Part shown: positions 1 through 9,915 of the stretch, in pieces | Numbering within the stretch: position 1 is the stretch's first letter | How the letters are laid out: each line of letters begins with the position of its first letter | NCBI RefSeq assembly: GCF_000737535.1 | Contig: NZ_CP006269.1 | Coordinates: 1,674,001 to 1,738,000, forward strand | DNA from: Synechococcus sp. KORDI-100 | Lineage (GTDB): Bacteria > Cyanobacteriota > Cyanobacteriia > PCC-6307 > Cyanobiaceae | Length of the DNA: 64,000 bases | Direction: 5' to 3' | Position numbers and translations under genes: made by a program | The notes under the pieces: generated by a model | What the model was told of the DNA's origin: nothing | Database searches by the model: none | The model's input: the letters and a program-made list of their open reading frames with translations, nothing else

Positions 1-836
1 ACGTGCACCAGCACCGGGCCACCATCGCGATGGGCCGCTTCAAACGTGCGCTTCATCTCGGCGATGTCGTGACCATCGATCGGCCCCATGTAGGTGAAGC
101 CGAGCTCTTCAAACACCGCACCGACTTTGGGAACAGCCAGACGACGCATGCTGTCTTTGAGGCGGTTCAGCTCAGCCGGCAACTCTCCGCCCATGAAGGG
201 CAGATGACGCACACTCTCCTCAACGCTGCCGGACAGAAACTGCATCGGGGGGCTGAGCCGCATCCGATTGAGATGGTTCGACAAGGCGCCGACAGGGGGG
301 GAGATCGACATGTCGTTGTCGTTCAACACCACCACCAGCGGTGTCTGCGGCAGATGTCCGGCGTGATTGATCGCTTCAAGCGCCATGCCGCCGGTGAGAG
401 CGCCGTCGCCGATCACCGCAACGCAGCGGAAATCCTCTCCACGCTGGTCCCTGGCCATTGCCATCCCAAGAGCCGCCGAGATCGAGGTGCTGGCATGGCC
501 GGCACCGAAATGATCAAAAGGGCTTTCGCTGCGCTTGAGGTAGCCCGCCACGCCGTTTTGTTGCCGGAGGGTGTTGAACCTGCCGAAACGACCGGTGATC
601 AATTTGTGCGGGTAGGCCTGGTGACCCACGTCCCAAACCACACGATCCTTGTCCAGGTCAAGGGTTTGATACAGCGCCAGGGTGAGTTCCACCACACCGA
701 GACCAGGCCCGAGATGGCCGCCGCTGGTGGAGACAACCTCTAGGTGACGCTCCCTGATCTGACGTGCAATGTCCTCCAGTTCCGCGGTGCTGAGACCATG
801 CAATTGATTCGGATGGGTCAGATCTCCGAGATGCAT
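1..836 (-). CDS. dxs: 1-deoxy-D-xylulose-5-phosphate synthase, N-terminal part
   Basis: First enzyme of the MEP isoprenoid pathway: condenses pyruvate and glyceraldehyde-3-phosphate using thiamine diphosphate. Only the first ~278 residues are in the window; the rest lies beyond base 1. The start at 836 gives the family N-terminus [16 protein letters not shown], followed by [31 protein letters not shown] and the thiamine-binding GDG (about residue 141) to NDN (about 172) motif. Longer upstream starts add residues without family character. It is transcribed away from ilvA. ispG, another MEP-pathway gene, lies about 11 kb away. Family identification is secure from these motifs. Confidence 0.96.
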   Translation of the reverse strand, partial: MHLGDLTHPNQLHGLSTAELEDIARQIRERHLEVVSTSGGHLGPGLGVVELTLALYQTLDLDKDRVVWDVGHQAYPHKLITGRFGRFNTLRQQNGVAGYLKRSESPFDHFGAGHASTSISAALGMAMARDQRGEDFRCVAVIGDGALTGGMALEAINHAGHLPQTPLVVVLNDNDMSISPPVGALSNHLNRMRLSPPMQFLSGSVEESVRHLPFMGGELPAELNRLKDSMRRLAVPKVGAVFEELGFTYMGPIDGHDIAEMKRTFEAAHRDGGPVLVH

Positions 837-916
837 GAACAACCCGCTCCAATCCATGCAATCTACGGGGTCCATCCCTACACCAGATGGCGCATTGCCA
901 TGAAGAGAATGGAGGG

Positions 917-2446
917 ATGACCGATTATCTGCAGAGAGTCCTGCGTGCCCGTGTCTACGACGTGGCCCGGGAGACGCCACTCGACTTCGCCCCCAACTTG
1001 AGTCGGAGGCTGAACAACAGCATCTGGTTGAAGCGAGAGGATCTGCAGCCGGTCTTTTCCTTCAAGCTCCGCGGTGCCTACAACCGCATGAGCAAACTCT
1101 CGGCGGACGAGCTGGCTCGGGGTGTGATCGCCTCAAGCGCAGGTAATCACGCCCAGGGAGTGGCCCTCAGTGCCAAGCGCCTTGGCTGTCGTGCCGTGAT
1201 TGTGATGCCTGCGACAACGCCTGAGGTCAAGGTGAGGGCCGTGCGCGCCCTCGATGGAGACGTCGTCCTGCACGGCGAGACCTATGACGAGTCGTCCGCA
1301 GAAGCGGAGCGGCGCTGCCGCGAGGAAGGACTCACCTACATCCATCCCTTTGATGATCCCGAGGTGATTGCCGGCCAGGGGACCATCGGCCTGGAAATCA
1401 TGCGGCAGTGTGATCAACCACCCCGTGCGATCTACCTGGCGGTGGGGGGCGGAGGCCTGATCAGTGGTGTGGCCTCCTATGTGAAGAGCCTCTGGCCCGA
1501 TGTGGAACTGATCGGCGTGGAACCGGAGGATGCCGCGGCAATGACGCGCTCGTTGGAAGCAGGGGAGCGCATTGAACTCAACAAGGTGGGGTTGTTCGCC
1601 GATGGGGTGGCGGTGCGAAAAGTTGGTGTTGAAACCTTTGCCCTGGCTCAGCGTTACGTCGATCGGATGATCACCGTCGACACCGACGCCATCTGCGCTG
1701 CGATCAAGGACGTGTTTGAAGACACGCGATCCATCCTTGAACCAGCCGGTGCCCTGGCCGTTGCTGGCCTGAAGAGCGATGTGGCGGAACGCAGCCTCCT
1801 TGATCAGCACCTCGTGGCCGTGGCCTGTGGCGCCAACATGAACTTCGACCGTCTGCGGTTCATTTCCGAACGGGCTGAACTCGGCGAGGAACGGGAAGCG
1901 ATGCTCGCGGTTGAGATTCCGGAGCGGCCGGGAAGTCTCAGAGATCTGTGCGAGGAGCTGCGAGAACGCAGCCTCACGGAATTCAGCTACCGGATGACCG
2001 AGGCCGCAACAGCCCAGATCTTCATCGGCGTGCAGATCCGTGACGAGCAGGACAGAGTTGAACTCGTGCAGACCCTCACCCGTCGGGGATTTCCCTGCCA
2101 GGACCTCAGCGACAACGAATTTGCCGTTGTGCATCTGCGCCACATGGTCGGCGGCCGCCTGCCGGCATCAGCACGCGAAACCCGATCAGCCGATTGCCGC
2201 GAACTGCTGTATCGCTTCGAATTCCCAGAACGACCTGGAGCTCTGATGACCTTCGTCAGTGCTCTGCATCCCGACTGGAGCATCAGCATCTTTCACTACC
2301 GCAATCACGGCTCCGATACGGGCCGAATCGTGGTGGGAGTTCTGGTTCCGGAGGCAGGGCGACCGGAATGGACCCGCTTCCTCGATGACCTGGGATATCC
2401 GAGTTGGGACGAAACGGCCAATCCCGCGTACCACCTGTTCCTCTAG
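917..2446 (+). CDS. ilvA: Threonine ammonia-lyase (threonine dehydratase), biosynthetic
   Basis: PLP-dependent deamination of threonine to 2-oxobutanoate, the entry to isoleucine synthesis. 509 residues. The PLP lysine is in SFKLRGAYN (Lys50), the glycine-rich phosphate loop is [10 protein letters not shown] (about residue 185), and two ACT-like regulatory domains follow, beginning near EIPERPGSL (about 335) and EFPERPGAL (about 435), as in isoleucine-feedback-regulated enzymes. I chose ATG 917 over the in-frame 887 start because [17 protein letters not shown] is the family N-terminus. The purine-rich GGAGGG abuts this ATG directly, unusually close for a ribosome binding site. ilvD, a later enzyme of the pathway, is at 45-46.6 kb. 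Confidence 0.96.
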   Translation: MTDYLQRVLRARVYDVARETPLDFAPNLSRRLNNSIWLKREDLQPVFSFKLRGAYNRMSKLSADELARGVIASSAGNHAQGVALSAKRLGCRAVIVMPATTPEVKVRAVRALDGDVVLHGETYDESSAEAERRCREEGLTYIHPFDDPEVIAGQGTIGLEIMRQCDQPPRAIYLAVGGGGLISGVASYVKSLWPDVELIGVEPEDAAAMTRSLEAGERIELNKVGLFADGVAVRKVGVETFALAQRYVDRMITVDTDAICAAIKDVFEDTRSILEPAGALAVAGLKSDVAERSLLDQHLVAVACGANMNFDRLRFISERAELGEEREAMLAVEIPERPGSLRDLCEELRERSLTEFSYRMTEAATAQIFIGVQIRDEQDRVELVQTLTRRGFPCQDLSDNEFAVVHLRHMVGGRLPASARETRSADCRELLYRFEFPERPGALMTFVSALHPDWSISIFHYRNHGSDTGRIVVGVLVPEAGRPEWTRFLDDLGYPSWDETANPAYHLFL

Positions 2447-2484
2447 GGATTGAGGCGGTACCTTGATGCATCACGAGGGTTGTG

Positions 2485-2985
2485 ATGCCTGGTGTCCCGT
2501 CCTTGGCTGCGCGGCTGGAAGCCATCCTTTATCTGAAGGGACGTCCGATCAGCGTTGCCGAGCTCAGTGAACTGTCGCAGTCCGAACGCAGTGAGGTGGA
2601 GCAGGCCCTGCTGGTGCTGACAACCGGTTACGCCCAGCGGGACACAGCCCTGGAAATTGTGGAACTGAAGGGGCGTTATTGCCTTCAGTTGCGTCCTGGT
2701 CTGGGAGATCTGGTGCAGAACCTGCTGCCAGTGAACCTTTCAACCGCCACGTTGCGGACCCTGGCCACCATTGCGTTGAAGAAAAGAATCCTTCAGTCAG
2801 AACTCGTGGATCTCCGTGGCTCGGGTGCCTACGACCACATCAAGGAACTGTTGGCGCAGGATTTCATTGAGCGCCGTCGCCAGAGCGAAGGGCGTTCCTA
2901 CTGGCTGACGCTGTCCGAGAAGTTTCATCGAACCTTTTCTGTGTTGCCAGACCTTTCCACCGCCGCCATCTCCGAAGCTGCATAA
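2485..2985 (+). CDS. scpB: Segregation and condensation protein B
   Basis: 166 residues. ScpB forms paired winged-helix domains and, with ScpA, clamps SMC in chromosome condensation. The N-terminus ARLEAILYLKGRPISVAEL is the typical ScpB opening ('ILF..G.P'), and the C-terminal half (about residues 90-150: LRTLATIALKKRI, GSGAYDHIKELLAQDFIE, GRSYWLTLSEKF) matches the second winged helix with its 'rG..S..tl..L...glI' pattern. A GTG three bases upstream (2482) is an alternative start. It lies 38 bases after ilvA on the same strand and is followed by a YggT gene, a common cyanobacterial order. scpA is not in the window. Confidence 0.9.
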   Translation: MPGVPSLAARLEAILYLKGRPISVAELSELSQSERSEVEQALLVLTTGYAQRDTALEIVELKGRYCLQLRPGLGDLVQNLLPVNLSTATLRTLATIALKKRILQSELVDLRGSGAYDHIKELLAQDFIERRRQSEGRSYWLTLSEKFHRTFSVLPDLSTAAISEAA

Positions 2986-3010
2986 AGTCAGGTAAATCCC
3001 CAACGATTCC

Positions 3011-3304
3011 ATGGAGCTTCTAGCGGGCCTGTTTCAGGTGCTTGCCCAGACCCTGCAGATCTATTCGCTGATCCTGATTGTGCGGGTGTTGCTCAGCTGG
3101 TTCCCGAATCTGGATTGGGGAAACCCTGTTCTCTCCACGGTGAGTTCGATCACCGATCCCTATCTCAATGCCTTCAGAGGGCTGATCCCGCCGTTGGGGG
3201 GCATTGATCTTTCGGCGATCCTGGCCTTCGTCGCCCTGAATCTGATGCAGCAGCTGCTGTTGGGAGCCAGTTCAGACTTCTTCAGGGGTGCTTTGCCGTA
3301 CTGA
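3011..3304 (+). CDS. YggT family membrane protein
   Basis: 97 residues, two hydrophobic segments (about 8-30 and 70-92). Residues VRVLLSWFPNLDWGNPVL and SITDPYLNAFRGLIPPLGGIDLS contain the YggT signature (R-x-LLSWFP ... DP.L..fR..iPp.gg.D.sp). The family is linked in plastids and cyanobacteria (Ycf19/CCB3-like) to cytochrome b6f assembly and nucleoid or membrane organisation; the exact role of this copy cannot be read from sequence. It starts 25 bases after scpB, so co-transcription is likely. Confidence 0.9.
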   Translation: MELLAGLFQVLAQTLQIYSLILIVRVLLSWFPNLDWGNPVLSTVSSITDPYLNAFRGLIPPLGGIDLSAILAFVALNLMQQLLLGASSDFFRGALPY

Positions 3305-3494
3305 CGCAAGCTGTTGGGAGGATCAGCAGTTTGAGCGATCAGGCTGTTCAACGTTTCAGGCTGCTCGAGATTTTGGGCTGTTCGACCTTCAGGATCTGGA
3401 AACAGGAAATTTGCGCAGAGCTCTGATCAGCCACAAGGGTTCTGTGATGAGCCTCCTGAGTCACAAGGCCCAATGTTCAGGCCTGAAAAGGGGC

Positions 3495-4001
3495 CTATTG
3501 AATCGATTGCTCGAGCGGCAGGAGTTCATCCTCAACACCTGCTCGACTGCGCACAGGAGCGGTGAATCCCCTGGCCCTGGCATTGCGCACATCAAACGGT
3601 CCAGGTGTGCCGGCAGGAACGGCGAGTCGCAGAGCAAAGGGGTGGATTCCGGGCTCCACATCACCGATTGATCCCACCCTTGTCCGGTTCTGCAGAACGG
3701 GCTCACCGCTGGCATCGAGGATTCGGGCAAACACGTCGGTGTCCACCACAGCACGGCGGGCGGGGTTGTCGACCATGCCACTCAGCACAAAGCAACTGGC
3801 ACCCATCGGCCGGGCGAAATCCGGTTGATTGCCTGGATCGTCGAGGCCGCAGGGATCCAGACTCACGCCGGAGAGTTTCAGGTCGGCAGCCCACGCCGGG
3901 CTGACAATCACGACCGAAAGCAGCAGCACCAGCAGAGCAGTTCTTAAACGAGCAGGGATCACGTCGGTGGTTTCGGTGGCGATGACTTGTCTCGCTTCCA
4001 A
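3495..4001 (-). CDS. Hypothetical secreted protein
   Basis: 168 residues; no family recognised. A hydrophobic stretch TALLVLLLSVVIVSPAWAA (about residues 21-39) with an Ala-x-Ala type site predicts a cleaved signal peptide or lipoprotein-like export. The mature part has two cysteines in a SLDPCGLDDPG / GASCFVLSGM context, and the middle (ARRAVVDTDVFARILDASGEPVLQNRTRVGSIGDVEPG) reads like a beta-sandwich 'FxxK/DUF3426-like' domain comparing quantities across strands, but this is only an impression. It is divergent from mfd, 97 bases away. A start nearer to the hydrophobic segment is possible. Confidence 0.7.
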   Translation of the reverse strand: MEARQVIATETTDVIPARLRTALLVLLLSVVIVSPAWAADLKLSGVSLDPCGLDDPGNQPDFARPMGASCFVLSGMVDNPARRAVVDTDVFARILDASGEPVLQNRTRVGSIGDVEPGIHPFALRLAVPAGTPGPFDVRNARARGFTAPVRSRAGVEDELLPLEQSIQ

Positions 4002-4098
4002 CCTATTCAGATCGTGGAACGAGCGGACTCAAGCCGGCCCATTCCCCCACACCGCCGTCCCCGCGCTGCAAAGATCGGAAGCTGGAATCACTGCATGC

Positions 4099-7000
4099 AT
4101 GCCGCTGAGATCTCTGGTCAGACAGCTGCAGGACTCCGCTCTCAGTGGAGAACTGCTGGACCGTTCCAGACGGACGGACCGCCTGCTGATGCGTGGAGCC
4201 GGGCGATGCAGCCGAGCCCTGGTTGCCAGTGCTCTAGCCCGAAGAGATCAACGCCCCCTGCTGATCGTCGTGCCGACATTGGAGGAGGCGGGACGTTGGA
4301 CGGCTCTGCTCGACCTGATGGGTTGGGACAGTGTGAGCTTGTATCCAACGAGTGAAGGTTCTCCTTACGAACCGTTCGATCCCACCAGCGAAATCATCTG
4401 GGGACAACTGCAGGTGCTCAGCGACCTGCTTGGCGATCCCGATGGCACCAACAAAGCGATGGTGGCCACCGAACGATGTCTGCAGCCCCATCTGCCACCG
4501 CCACAAGCGCTCGCGGATCAATGCCGCAGTTTGAAACGGGGGGACGAACTCGACCTCGAGCAACTTGGCGAGCATCTGGCCCATCTCGGATACGAACGGG
4601 TCTCCTCCATTGACCAGGAAGGGACCTGGAGCCGACGGGGGGACATCGTCGACATCTTCCCGGTGAGCAGCGAACTGCCCGTGCGTCTGGAGTTCTTTGG
4701 AGAGGAACTCGACAAACTGCGTGAGTTCGACCCCGCCAGCCAGCGTTCCCTGGATGCCATCGAGCAATTGCGCCTGACGCCGACCGGCTTCAGCCCGCTC
4801 ATCGCAGACCGTCTCCGGGATGAGATGCCCGAAGGGATTGAACGGCTTCTGGGAGACGAGGCGACTGAGGCCCTGCTGGAAGGAGGCACCCCTGAGGGAA
4901 TGCGGCGCCTAATGGGACTGGCATGGAATCAGCCAGCCTCGCTACTCGACTACTTGCCGGAGCGATGCTGCGTCCTCATCGATGAGCGACGCCACGGACT
5001 CGCCCATGGACAGCAGTGGTTGGATCATGCGGCGGATCATCATCAGGAGATGGCCGCTGAGCTGGGGTTCAGCGAGGACGAACGCGACCGCCTCTGGCCT
5101 GGCGTGTTGCATCGGGACATCTCCGAGGCCTATCAGACAGCGGAAGCCTTTGATGGGTTTGATCTGGCGGAACTGCTCGAGGAGGACGCCCATCCCAACA
5201 GCTTCGACCTGGCCAGCCGACCGGTGCCGGCCTACCCCAATCAGTTCGGCAAACTCGGCGAACTGATCAAGGGCTATCAGAAGGACAAAACCGCCGTCTG
5301 GCTGGTGTCGGCACAGCCGAGCCGAGCCGTGGCGTTGCTCGAGGAACACGATTGCATCAGTCGTTTCGTTCCGAACAGCGGTGATGCACCGGCGATCGAA
5401 CGGCTGATTCAACAGAACACACCTGTTGCCCTCAAGACTCGCGGCAGTGCCGAGCTGGAAGGCGTGCAATTACCGCCCTGGCGGGTTGCCCTTGTGACCG
5501 ATCGGGAATTCTTCGGCCAGCAGACCCTGACCTCCAGCGGATATGTCCGTCGCCGACGCAAGGCAGCCAGTCGAACGGTCGACCCCAACAAGATGCGTCC
5601 CGGCGACTTCGTTGTGCATCGCAACCACGGCATCGGACGCTTCAAAACGATGGAAAAACTCGCTGTCTCGGGCGACATTCGCGATTATCTGGTCGTCCAG
5701 TACGCGGACGGCACACTCCGGGTCGCTGCTGATCAGCTGGGAAGCCTCGGTCGATACAGGGCTACGAGCGAGACACCTCCCCAGCTCAGCCGCATGGGTG
5801 GATCGGCCTGGAACAAGGCCAAGGAACGCGCCAAGAAAGCCGTTCGCAAGGTCGCGATGGACCTGGTGAAGCTCTACGCAGAGCGTCATCAGGCCAATGG
5901 CTACGCCTTTCCCGTCGATGGGCCATGGCAGATCGAGCTCGAGGAGTCGTTTCCGTTTGAACCGACTCCCGATCAACTCAAAGCCACCGCCGATGTGAAA
6001 CGCGACATGGAGAAACCGGAACCGATGGACCGTCTTGTCTGTGGCGATGTCGGTTTCGGAAAAACAGAGGTCGCAATCCGCGCCATCTTCAAGGCGATCA
6101 CGGCCGGGAAGCAGGTGGCCATGCTGGCTCCAACAACCGTTCTGGCGCAGCAGCACTGGCGCACCCTGAGCGAACGCTTCGCGCCTTATCCAATCAAAGT
6201 GGCCCTGTTGAACCGTTTTCGGACGGCCTCGGAACGAAAAGGCATCCTTGATGGCCTCAAAGCCGGCACGGTGGATGCCGTTGTGGGAACGCACCAGCTG
6301 CTTGGCAAAGGCGCCGCGTTCAACCAGCTGGGACTGCTTGTGGTGGATGAGGAACAGCGCTTCGGTGTGAATCAGAAAGAGAAGATCAAGGTGCTGCGCA
6401 AGGACGTCGACGTCCTGACGCTCTCGGCGACTCCGATTCCTCGAACGCTGTACATGAGTCTTTCAGGCGTGCGGGAGATGAGCCTGATCACCACCCCACC
6501 GCCATTACGACGCCCGATCAAAACCCACCTTGCGGCCCTAGACCCGGAAGCGGTCCGCAGTGCCATTCGTCAGGAACTGGATCGAGGCGGCCAGGTGTTT
6601 TACGTGGTCCCTCGGGTGGAGGGGATTGAGGATGTCGCTGCGGGGCTGCGCGGGATGCTTCCCGGCCTGAAGCTCCTGGTGGCTCACGGCCAGATGGCAG
6701 AAGGTGAGCTGGAGAGCGCCATGGTGGCGTTCAACGCCGGCGAGGCCGACGTGATGCTCTGCACCACGATCGTGGAGAGCGGTCTTGATATCCCCCGGGT
6801 GAACACGATCCTGATTGAGGATGCCCATCGATTCGGTCTAGCCCAGCTTTACCAGTTGCGTGGTCGTGTCGGTCGCAGCGGAATCCAGGCCCATGCCTGG
6901 CTGTTTTATCCAGGCAATGCATCGCTGAGCGACAACGCTCGTCAACGACTGCGTGCGATCCAGGAATTTGCCCAGCTGGGCAGCGGTTACCAGTTGGCGA

Positions 7001-7677
7001 TGCGGGATATGGAGATCCGTGGTGTCGGCAATCTGCTGGGGGTGGAGCAGAGCGGCCAGATGGAAACAATCGGATTCGACCTCTACATGGAAATGCTTCA
7101 GGAATCCCTGGCCGAGATCCAGGGGCAGGACATACCGAGTGTCGAAGACACCCAGGTGGACCTCCAGGTCACCGCCTTCGTGCCAGCGGACTGGATCACC
7201 GATCCCGACGAGAAGATTTCGGCCTATCGAGCAGCAGCCGACTGCACCAGCTCAGAAGCCCTGGTGGAACTGGCTGCTGGCTGGGCTGATCGCTATGGCG
7301 CTTTGCCAGGAGCTGTGCAGTCCCTCCTGCAGCTCATGGACCTCAAACTGCTGGCCAAGCGCTGTGGTTTCTCAAGAATTCGACCGGAAAAACCAAACAT
7401 CGCTCTGGAAACACCCATGGAGGAGCCAGCATTCCGGATGCTGCGACAAGGGCTTCCGCAGCATCTCCACGGTCGTCTGATCTACCAGTCCGGCAGCGGC
7501 ATCCAGCACAAGGTCCTGGCCCGTGGTCTTGGGGTGCTGCCGATGGAGAAGCAGTTGGAGCAATTGATGGAATGGCTGAAACAGATGGCGGCTCAGATCC
7601 CCGACGTCAATGGACGAACTGCCAGCGAGATGGAGGCCGAACAGAAACGCCGGAACGACCAGGTGTTGAGGGTGTGA
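4099..7677 (+). CDS. mfd: Transcription-repair coupling factor
   Basis: 1192 residues. Mfd pushes stalled RNA polymerase off DNA lesions and recruits UvrA. Order: UvrB-like N-terminal module (from LLIVVPTLEEAGRW and SLYPTSEGSPYEPFDPTSE), RNA-polymerase-interacting CarD-like domain (DFVVHRNHGIGRF, about residue 505), superfamily 2 helicase motor with Walker A GDVGFGKTEVA (about 650), DEEQ box VVDEEQRFG (about 750), SATPIPRTLYMSLSG, motif VI QLRGRVGRSG, then the C-terminal TRCF domain with ADWITDPDEKISAYR. Start 4099 (MPLRSLVRQLQDSALSGEL) was chosen because the 90 upstream in-frame residues overlap the divergent gene and look non-coding. Full length for the family. Confidence 0.97.
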   Translation: MPLRSLVRQLQDSALSGELLDRSRRTDRLLMRGAGRCSRALVASALARRDQRPLLIVVPTLEEAGRWTALLDLMGWDSVSLYPTSEGSPYEPFDPTSEIIWGQLQVLSDLLGDPDGTNKAMVATERCLQPHLPPPQALADQCRSLKRGDELDLEQLGEHLAHLGYERVSSIDQEGTWSRRGDIVDIFPVSSELPVRLEFFGEELDKLREFDPASQRSLDAIEQLRLTPTGFSPLIADRLRDEMPEGIERLLGDEATEALLEGGTPEGMRRLMGLAWNQPASLLDYLPERCCVLIDERRHGLAHGQQWLDHAADHHQEMAAELGFSEDERDRLWPGVLHRDISEAYQTAEAFDGFDLAELLEEDAHPNSFDLASRPVPAYPNQFGKLGELIKGYQKDKTAVWLVSAQPSRAVALLEEHDCISRFVPNSGDAPAIERLIQQNTPVALKTRGSAELEGVQLPPWRVALVTDREFFGQQTLTSSGYVRRRRKAASRTVDPNKMRPGDFVVHRNHGIGRFKTMEKLAVSGDIRDYLVVQYADGTLRVAADQLGSLGRYRATSETPPQLSRMGGSAWNKAKERAKKAVRKVAMDLVKLYAERHQANGYAFPVDGPWQIELEESFPFEPTPDQLKATADVKRDMEKPEPMDRLVCGDVGFGKTEVAIRAIFKAITAGKQVAMLAPTTVLAQQHWRTLSERFAPYPIKVALLNRFRTASERKGILDGLKAGTVDAVVGTHQLLGKGAAFNQLGLLVVDEEQRFGVNQKEKIKVLRKDVDVLTLSATPIPRTLYMSLSGVREMSLITTPPPLRRPIKTHLAALDPEAVRSAIRQELDRGGQVFYVVPRVEGIEDVAAGLRGMLPGLKLLVAHGQMAEGELESAMVAFNAGEADVMLCTTIVESGLDIPRVNTILIEDAHRFGLAQLYQLRGRVGRSGIQAHAWLFYPGNASLSDNARQRLRAIQEFAQLGSGYQLAMRDMEIRGVGNLLGVEQSGQMETIGFDLYMEMLQESLAEIQGQDIPSVEDTQVDLQVTAFVPADWITDPDEKISAYRAAADCTSSEALVELAAGWADRYGALPGAVQSLLQLMDLKLLAKRCGFSRIRPEKPNIALETPMEEPAFRMLRQGLPQHLHGRLIYQSGSGIQHKVLARGLGVLPMEKQLEQLMEWLKQMAAQIPDVNGRTASEMEAEQKRRNDQVLRV

Positions 7678-7755
7678 CGGCGTAGTCCGATTTCTGAGAA
7701 AAACTCCACAAGCTCGCAAATCTTCGTTACATTGGTCAAAACCAGCGGTGGTGAG

Positions 7756-7923
7756 ATGGGCGAGTTCATTGAATTAGGTACAACCTCCGGTCCCATCGGG
7801 CTCATCAGTGGACTGTTCTGCCTGAGTGCTCTGGGTCTTTTTGCCATCTTCCAGACGGGTCCGAGCGACGACGACGATTCCAACGGCGGCGGTGGTGGCG
7901 GATTGATGCAGCCAATTTCCTGA
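7756..7923 (+). CDS. Small single-span membrane protein, hypothetical
   Basis: 55 residues: MGEFIELGTTSGPIGLISG, then a hydrophobic helix (LISGLFCLSALGLFAIFQ, about 16-34), an acidic patch DDDD and a run of six glycines before LMQPIS. No family recognised. The ATG at 7756 follows GGTGGTGAG, a plausible ribosome site; an in-frame TTG at 7732 also exists. It sits alone between mfd and a secreted protein gene. Small single-helix proteins are common in cyanobacterial thylakoid complexes, but nothing here ties it to one. Confidence 0.65.
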   Translation: MGEFIELGTTSGPIGLISGLFCLSALGLFAIFQTGPSDDDDSNGGGGGGLMQPIS

Positions 7924-8064
7924 GCAGGATCTTTTCAACTCAGGATTCGATCTGAACAGGTCAGCGGTTGCGATCGAGTCATGTTTGATCGCATTTACTC
8001 AACACTTCAGTGACCACTCTTCAGAGTGATGGCAACAAGCTGATGTCATCACTGGGATCAGGCG

Positions 8065-8703
8065 ATGAAGCGAGTCAATTCATTGGTTCTTTCCGTTGCT
8101 GTCGCTTCTGCAGGGGTCGGGCTGACAACCTCTGAAGCCTCTGCCACACGCTGGTCTGATGTGGATGCTCTGCGGCTGCGCCTCGAAAACAATGGAGTTC
8201 GGGTGACACAGCGCGACTGCAAACGCGGTCTCCAAGGTGCCTACGACTCAAGACGAAATTTTTTAATTGTCTGCCGGGCGCATCGAACGCCAGCTCAGGT
8301 TTGGAACACTCTGGCCCACGAAGCGGCCCATCGGATGCAGGATTGCGCGGGAGGACTGATCTCGCGTCCCGAGCATCTGCAAGCCATGGTCAATACATTG
8401 TCTCGCTATTCACCCCAGGACATTGCATCGCTGCGAGCATACCCTCGCTCTCAACATCGCATTGAAATCGAAGCAAGATATACAGCAAAGTTGCCACCCC
8501 AGCAGGTGATGCAACTGTTTGACCGGTATTGTTCAAGTCCTCAAGGCCAGGGATACAGAACAGTTGGGTTTTCAAAACGAGTGCACGGCAGCGGTGGAGT
8601 CGGTCAGTCCATCACCAATCAAGACAACTCAATTCTCCATCTCACTCCGTTTAAAAATTGGATATCAAACATCTTCTCGAAAATGACGACTGTGTTCACT
8701 TGA
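8065..8703 (+). CDS. Secreted protein with HEAAH zinc-peptidase-like motif
   Basis: 212 residues with a signal peptide (residues 1-27, ...ATSEASA-type end at EASAT). The segment VWNTLAHEAAHRMQDC (about residues 77-92) resembles the HExxH helix of zincin metallopeptidases, and cysteines at CKRGLQG, VCRAH, MQDCAGG and RYCSSPQG suggest disulfides in the mature protein. The C-terminal third (from GQGYRTVGFSKR) is low in recognisable features. No third zinc ligand can be assigned, so peptidase activity is inference. ATG at 8065 follows GGGATCAGGCG. Typical of orphan small secreted proteins in picocyanobacteria. Confidence 0.75.
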   Translation: MKRVNSLVLSVAVASAGVGLTTSEASATRWSDVDALRLRLENNGVRVTQRDCKRGLQGAYDSRRNFLIVCRAHRTPAQVWNTLAHEAAHRMQDCAGGLISRPEHLQAMVNTLSRYSPQDIASLRAYPRSQHRIEIEARYTAKLPPQQVMQLFDRYCSSPQGQGYRTVGFSKRVHGSGGVGQSITNQDNSILHLTPFKNWISNIFSKMTTVFT

Positions 8704-8707
8704 CTCA

Positions 8708-9136
8708 TTACTTGGATTGCCAGATCGCGTCTCCACTTAAAGAGGAAACGTCAATCTTTTCTCGATAGATAGCTTGAGCCAATTGTAAATTCGCGGTTAA
8801 AACACCGGCGATTGCCAGATGAAATAAATTGCCATTGGAAATACCCATCCCCTGAAAAGCTATCCAAGTATTCACAACAAGGAACGACGCATTCAGGAGT
8901 GTCCAGAGACCAATGGCGACAGCACGCCACCGATGGAGAGCTGACACCTGTATGCGGACTGCAGCGACGCAGGCCACAACACCAGTCATCAATCCGATCG
9001 AGGTATATCCGTGGAGAATTCGCATCGATGCATCGGAATGGGCATGACTAAACAGCGCCGCCAGCAGATTCAAGGAAATCAGGGCACCTGGATAAGGTCC
9101 AAGGAAACTTCGAAGGGTGTCTTCCCATTGAACCAT
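8708..9136 (-). CDS. Hypothetical four-helix membrane protein
   Basis: 142 residues with about four hydrophobic segments (PGALISLNLLAALFSHA, GYTSIGLMTGVVACVAAV, AIGLWTLLNASFLVVNTWIAF, LFHLAIAGVLTANLQLA). The pattern of periodic His/Asn in helices (FSHAHSD, LHGYTS, NLFHLAIA) recalls small cyanobacterial multi-span proteins such as those of the DUF4079/cytochrome-b561-like groups, but I cannot assign it. It converges on the 8065-8703 gene with only 4 bases between stops. Start at 9136 (MVQWEDTLRSFLG) gives the complete first helix. Confidence 0.7.
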   Translation of the reverse strand: MVQWEDTLRSFLGPYPGALISLNLLAALFSHAHSDASMRILHGYTSIGLMTGVVACVAAVRIQVSALHRWRAVAIGLWTLLNASFLVVNTWIAFQGMGISNGNLFHLAIAGVLTANLQLAQAIYREKIDVSSLSGDAIWQSK

Positions 9137-9915
9137 TGTGTCCCCTCCAGATACAACTCAGGTCCTTTTCGAGGGAGACAAAATGAATATTCAATAAAAA
9201 CCATTTTGGAGCAAACAGTTGCCGGAAGTGAGCAGTATGCTGTAACCCACACAATTGCTTTCAACCAATCGAACTACACCGAACATTCAAGTCGGAAAAT
9301 TGCCATGAGATGAGTCAATATAATCGCTGCAAAAAGATGATTAATACCAAATCATTGATGCATGCTAAACCTTTGCAAACCTCGACTGCCGCACGAAACT
9401 CCTCACAAGGCTACCGATAGTCGCTGTAAATACCCTGCTCTTTCAGGGGATTACTTGCAAAGCAAATCCTGACGTTGAGTTGCACCACCGCTGCTGGGTT
9501 CAACTCAACCTTTCGCCTTGATCCGCAATCAGGAATCGTTATGCATCTCACATCCAGCGACAGCGCAACAGGGCTCGTGGACCATCAACGAAAGGCTGAA
9601 GACTCTTCATCAAGAGCCTGGCTGATTTGTGTGTGACAACAGTTCATTCGCTGCCGAAACGCGCTCGGTGGTTGTTGATGCTCTCAACGTCAAGGCACGG
9701 ACAATCGTCTCGGCAACATCGGTTGCCGATCGCAGGGACAACCAAGCTGATCAGATGGATCAATGCATGCATTCAATCGGTTGGGATCCGACGTCGTCGA
9801 CGCATTCGAGGGCAGTTGGATCTGGTCACAGCTCTGTTGCATCTGGCGAGCATCCAGGCCATCCAGGAGTGCCACTCTGGAACTGTCATATCAAGCGGAC
9901 ACGTATCTTTACGCA
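9137..9915. other. Stretch without a convincing gene
   Basis: About 780 bases. Open frames here are short or look random (for example the + frame from 9627). One 31-codon frame at 9541-9636 has an AGGA upstream but no other support. A small hairpin CCCTG...CAGGG lies at about 9434-9452. I see no tRNA, repeat or clear terminator. The 3' end is the leader of the glycine-rich gene at 9916. Confidence 0.5.

Noticed and set aside
1133-2143. 336-codon minus-strand frame opposite ilvA
   Set aside because: Antisense shadow of a strongly conserved gene; composition follows the ilvA codons.
3395-3412. GGAAACAGGAAA-like sequence resembling Yfr2 loop motifs
   Set aside because: Only one full motif copy and no matching hairpin that I could fold by eye.
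9388-9398. ACTCCTCACAA, near the conserved Yfr1 RNA core ACTCCTCACAC
   Set aside because: One mismatch at the end, no flanking stem-loops of the right form, and Yfr1 normally sits elsewhere (guaB-trxA).
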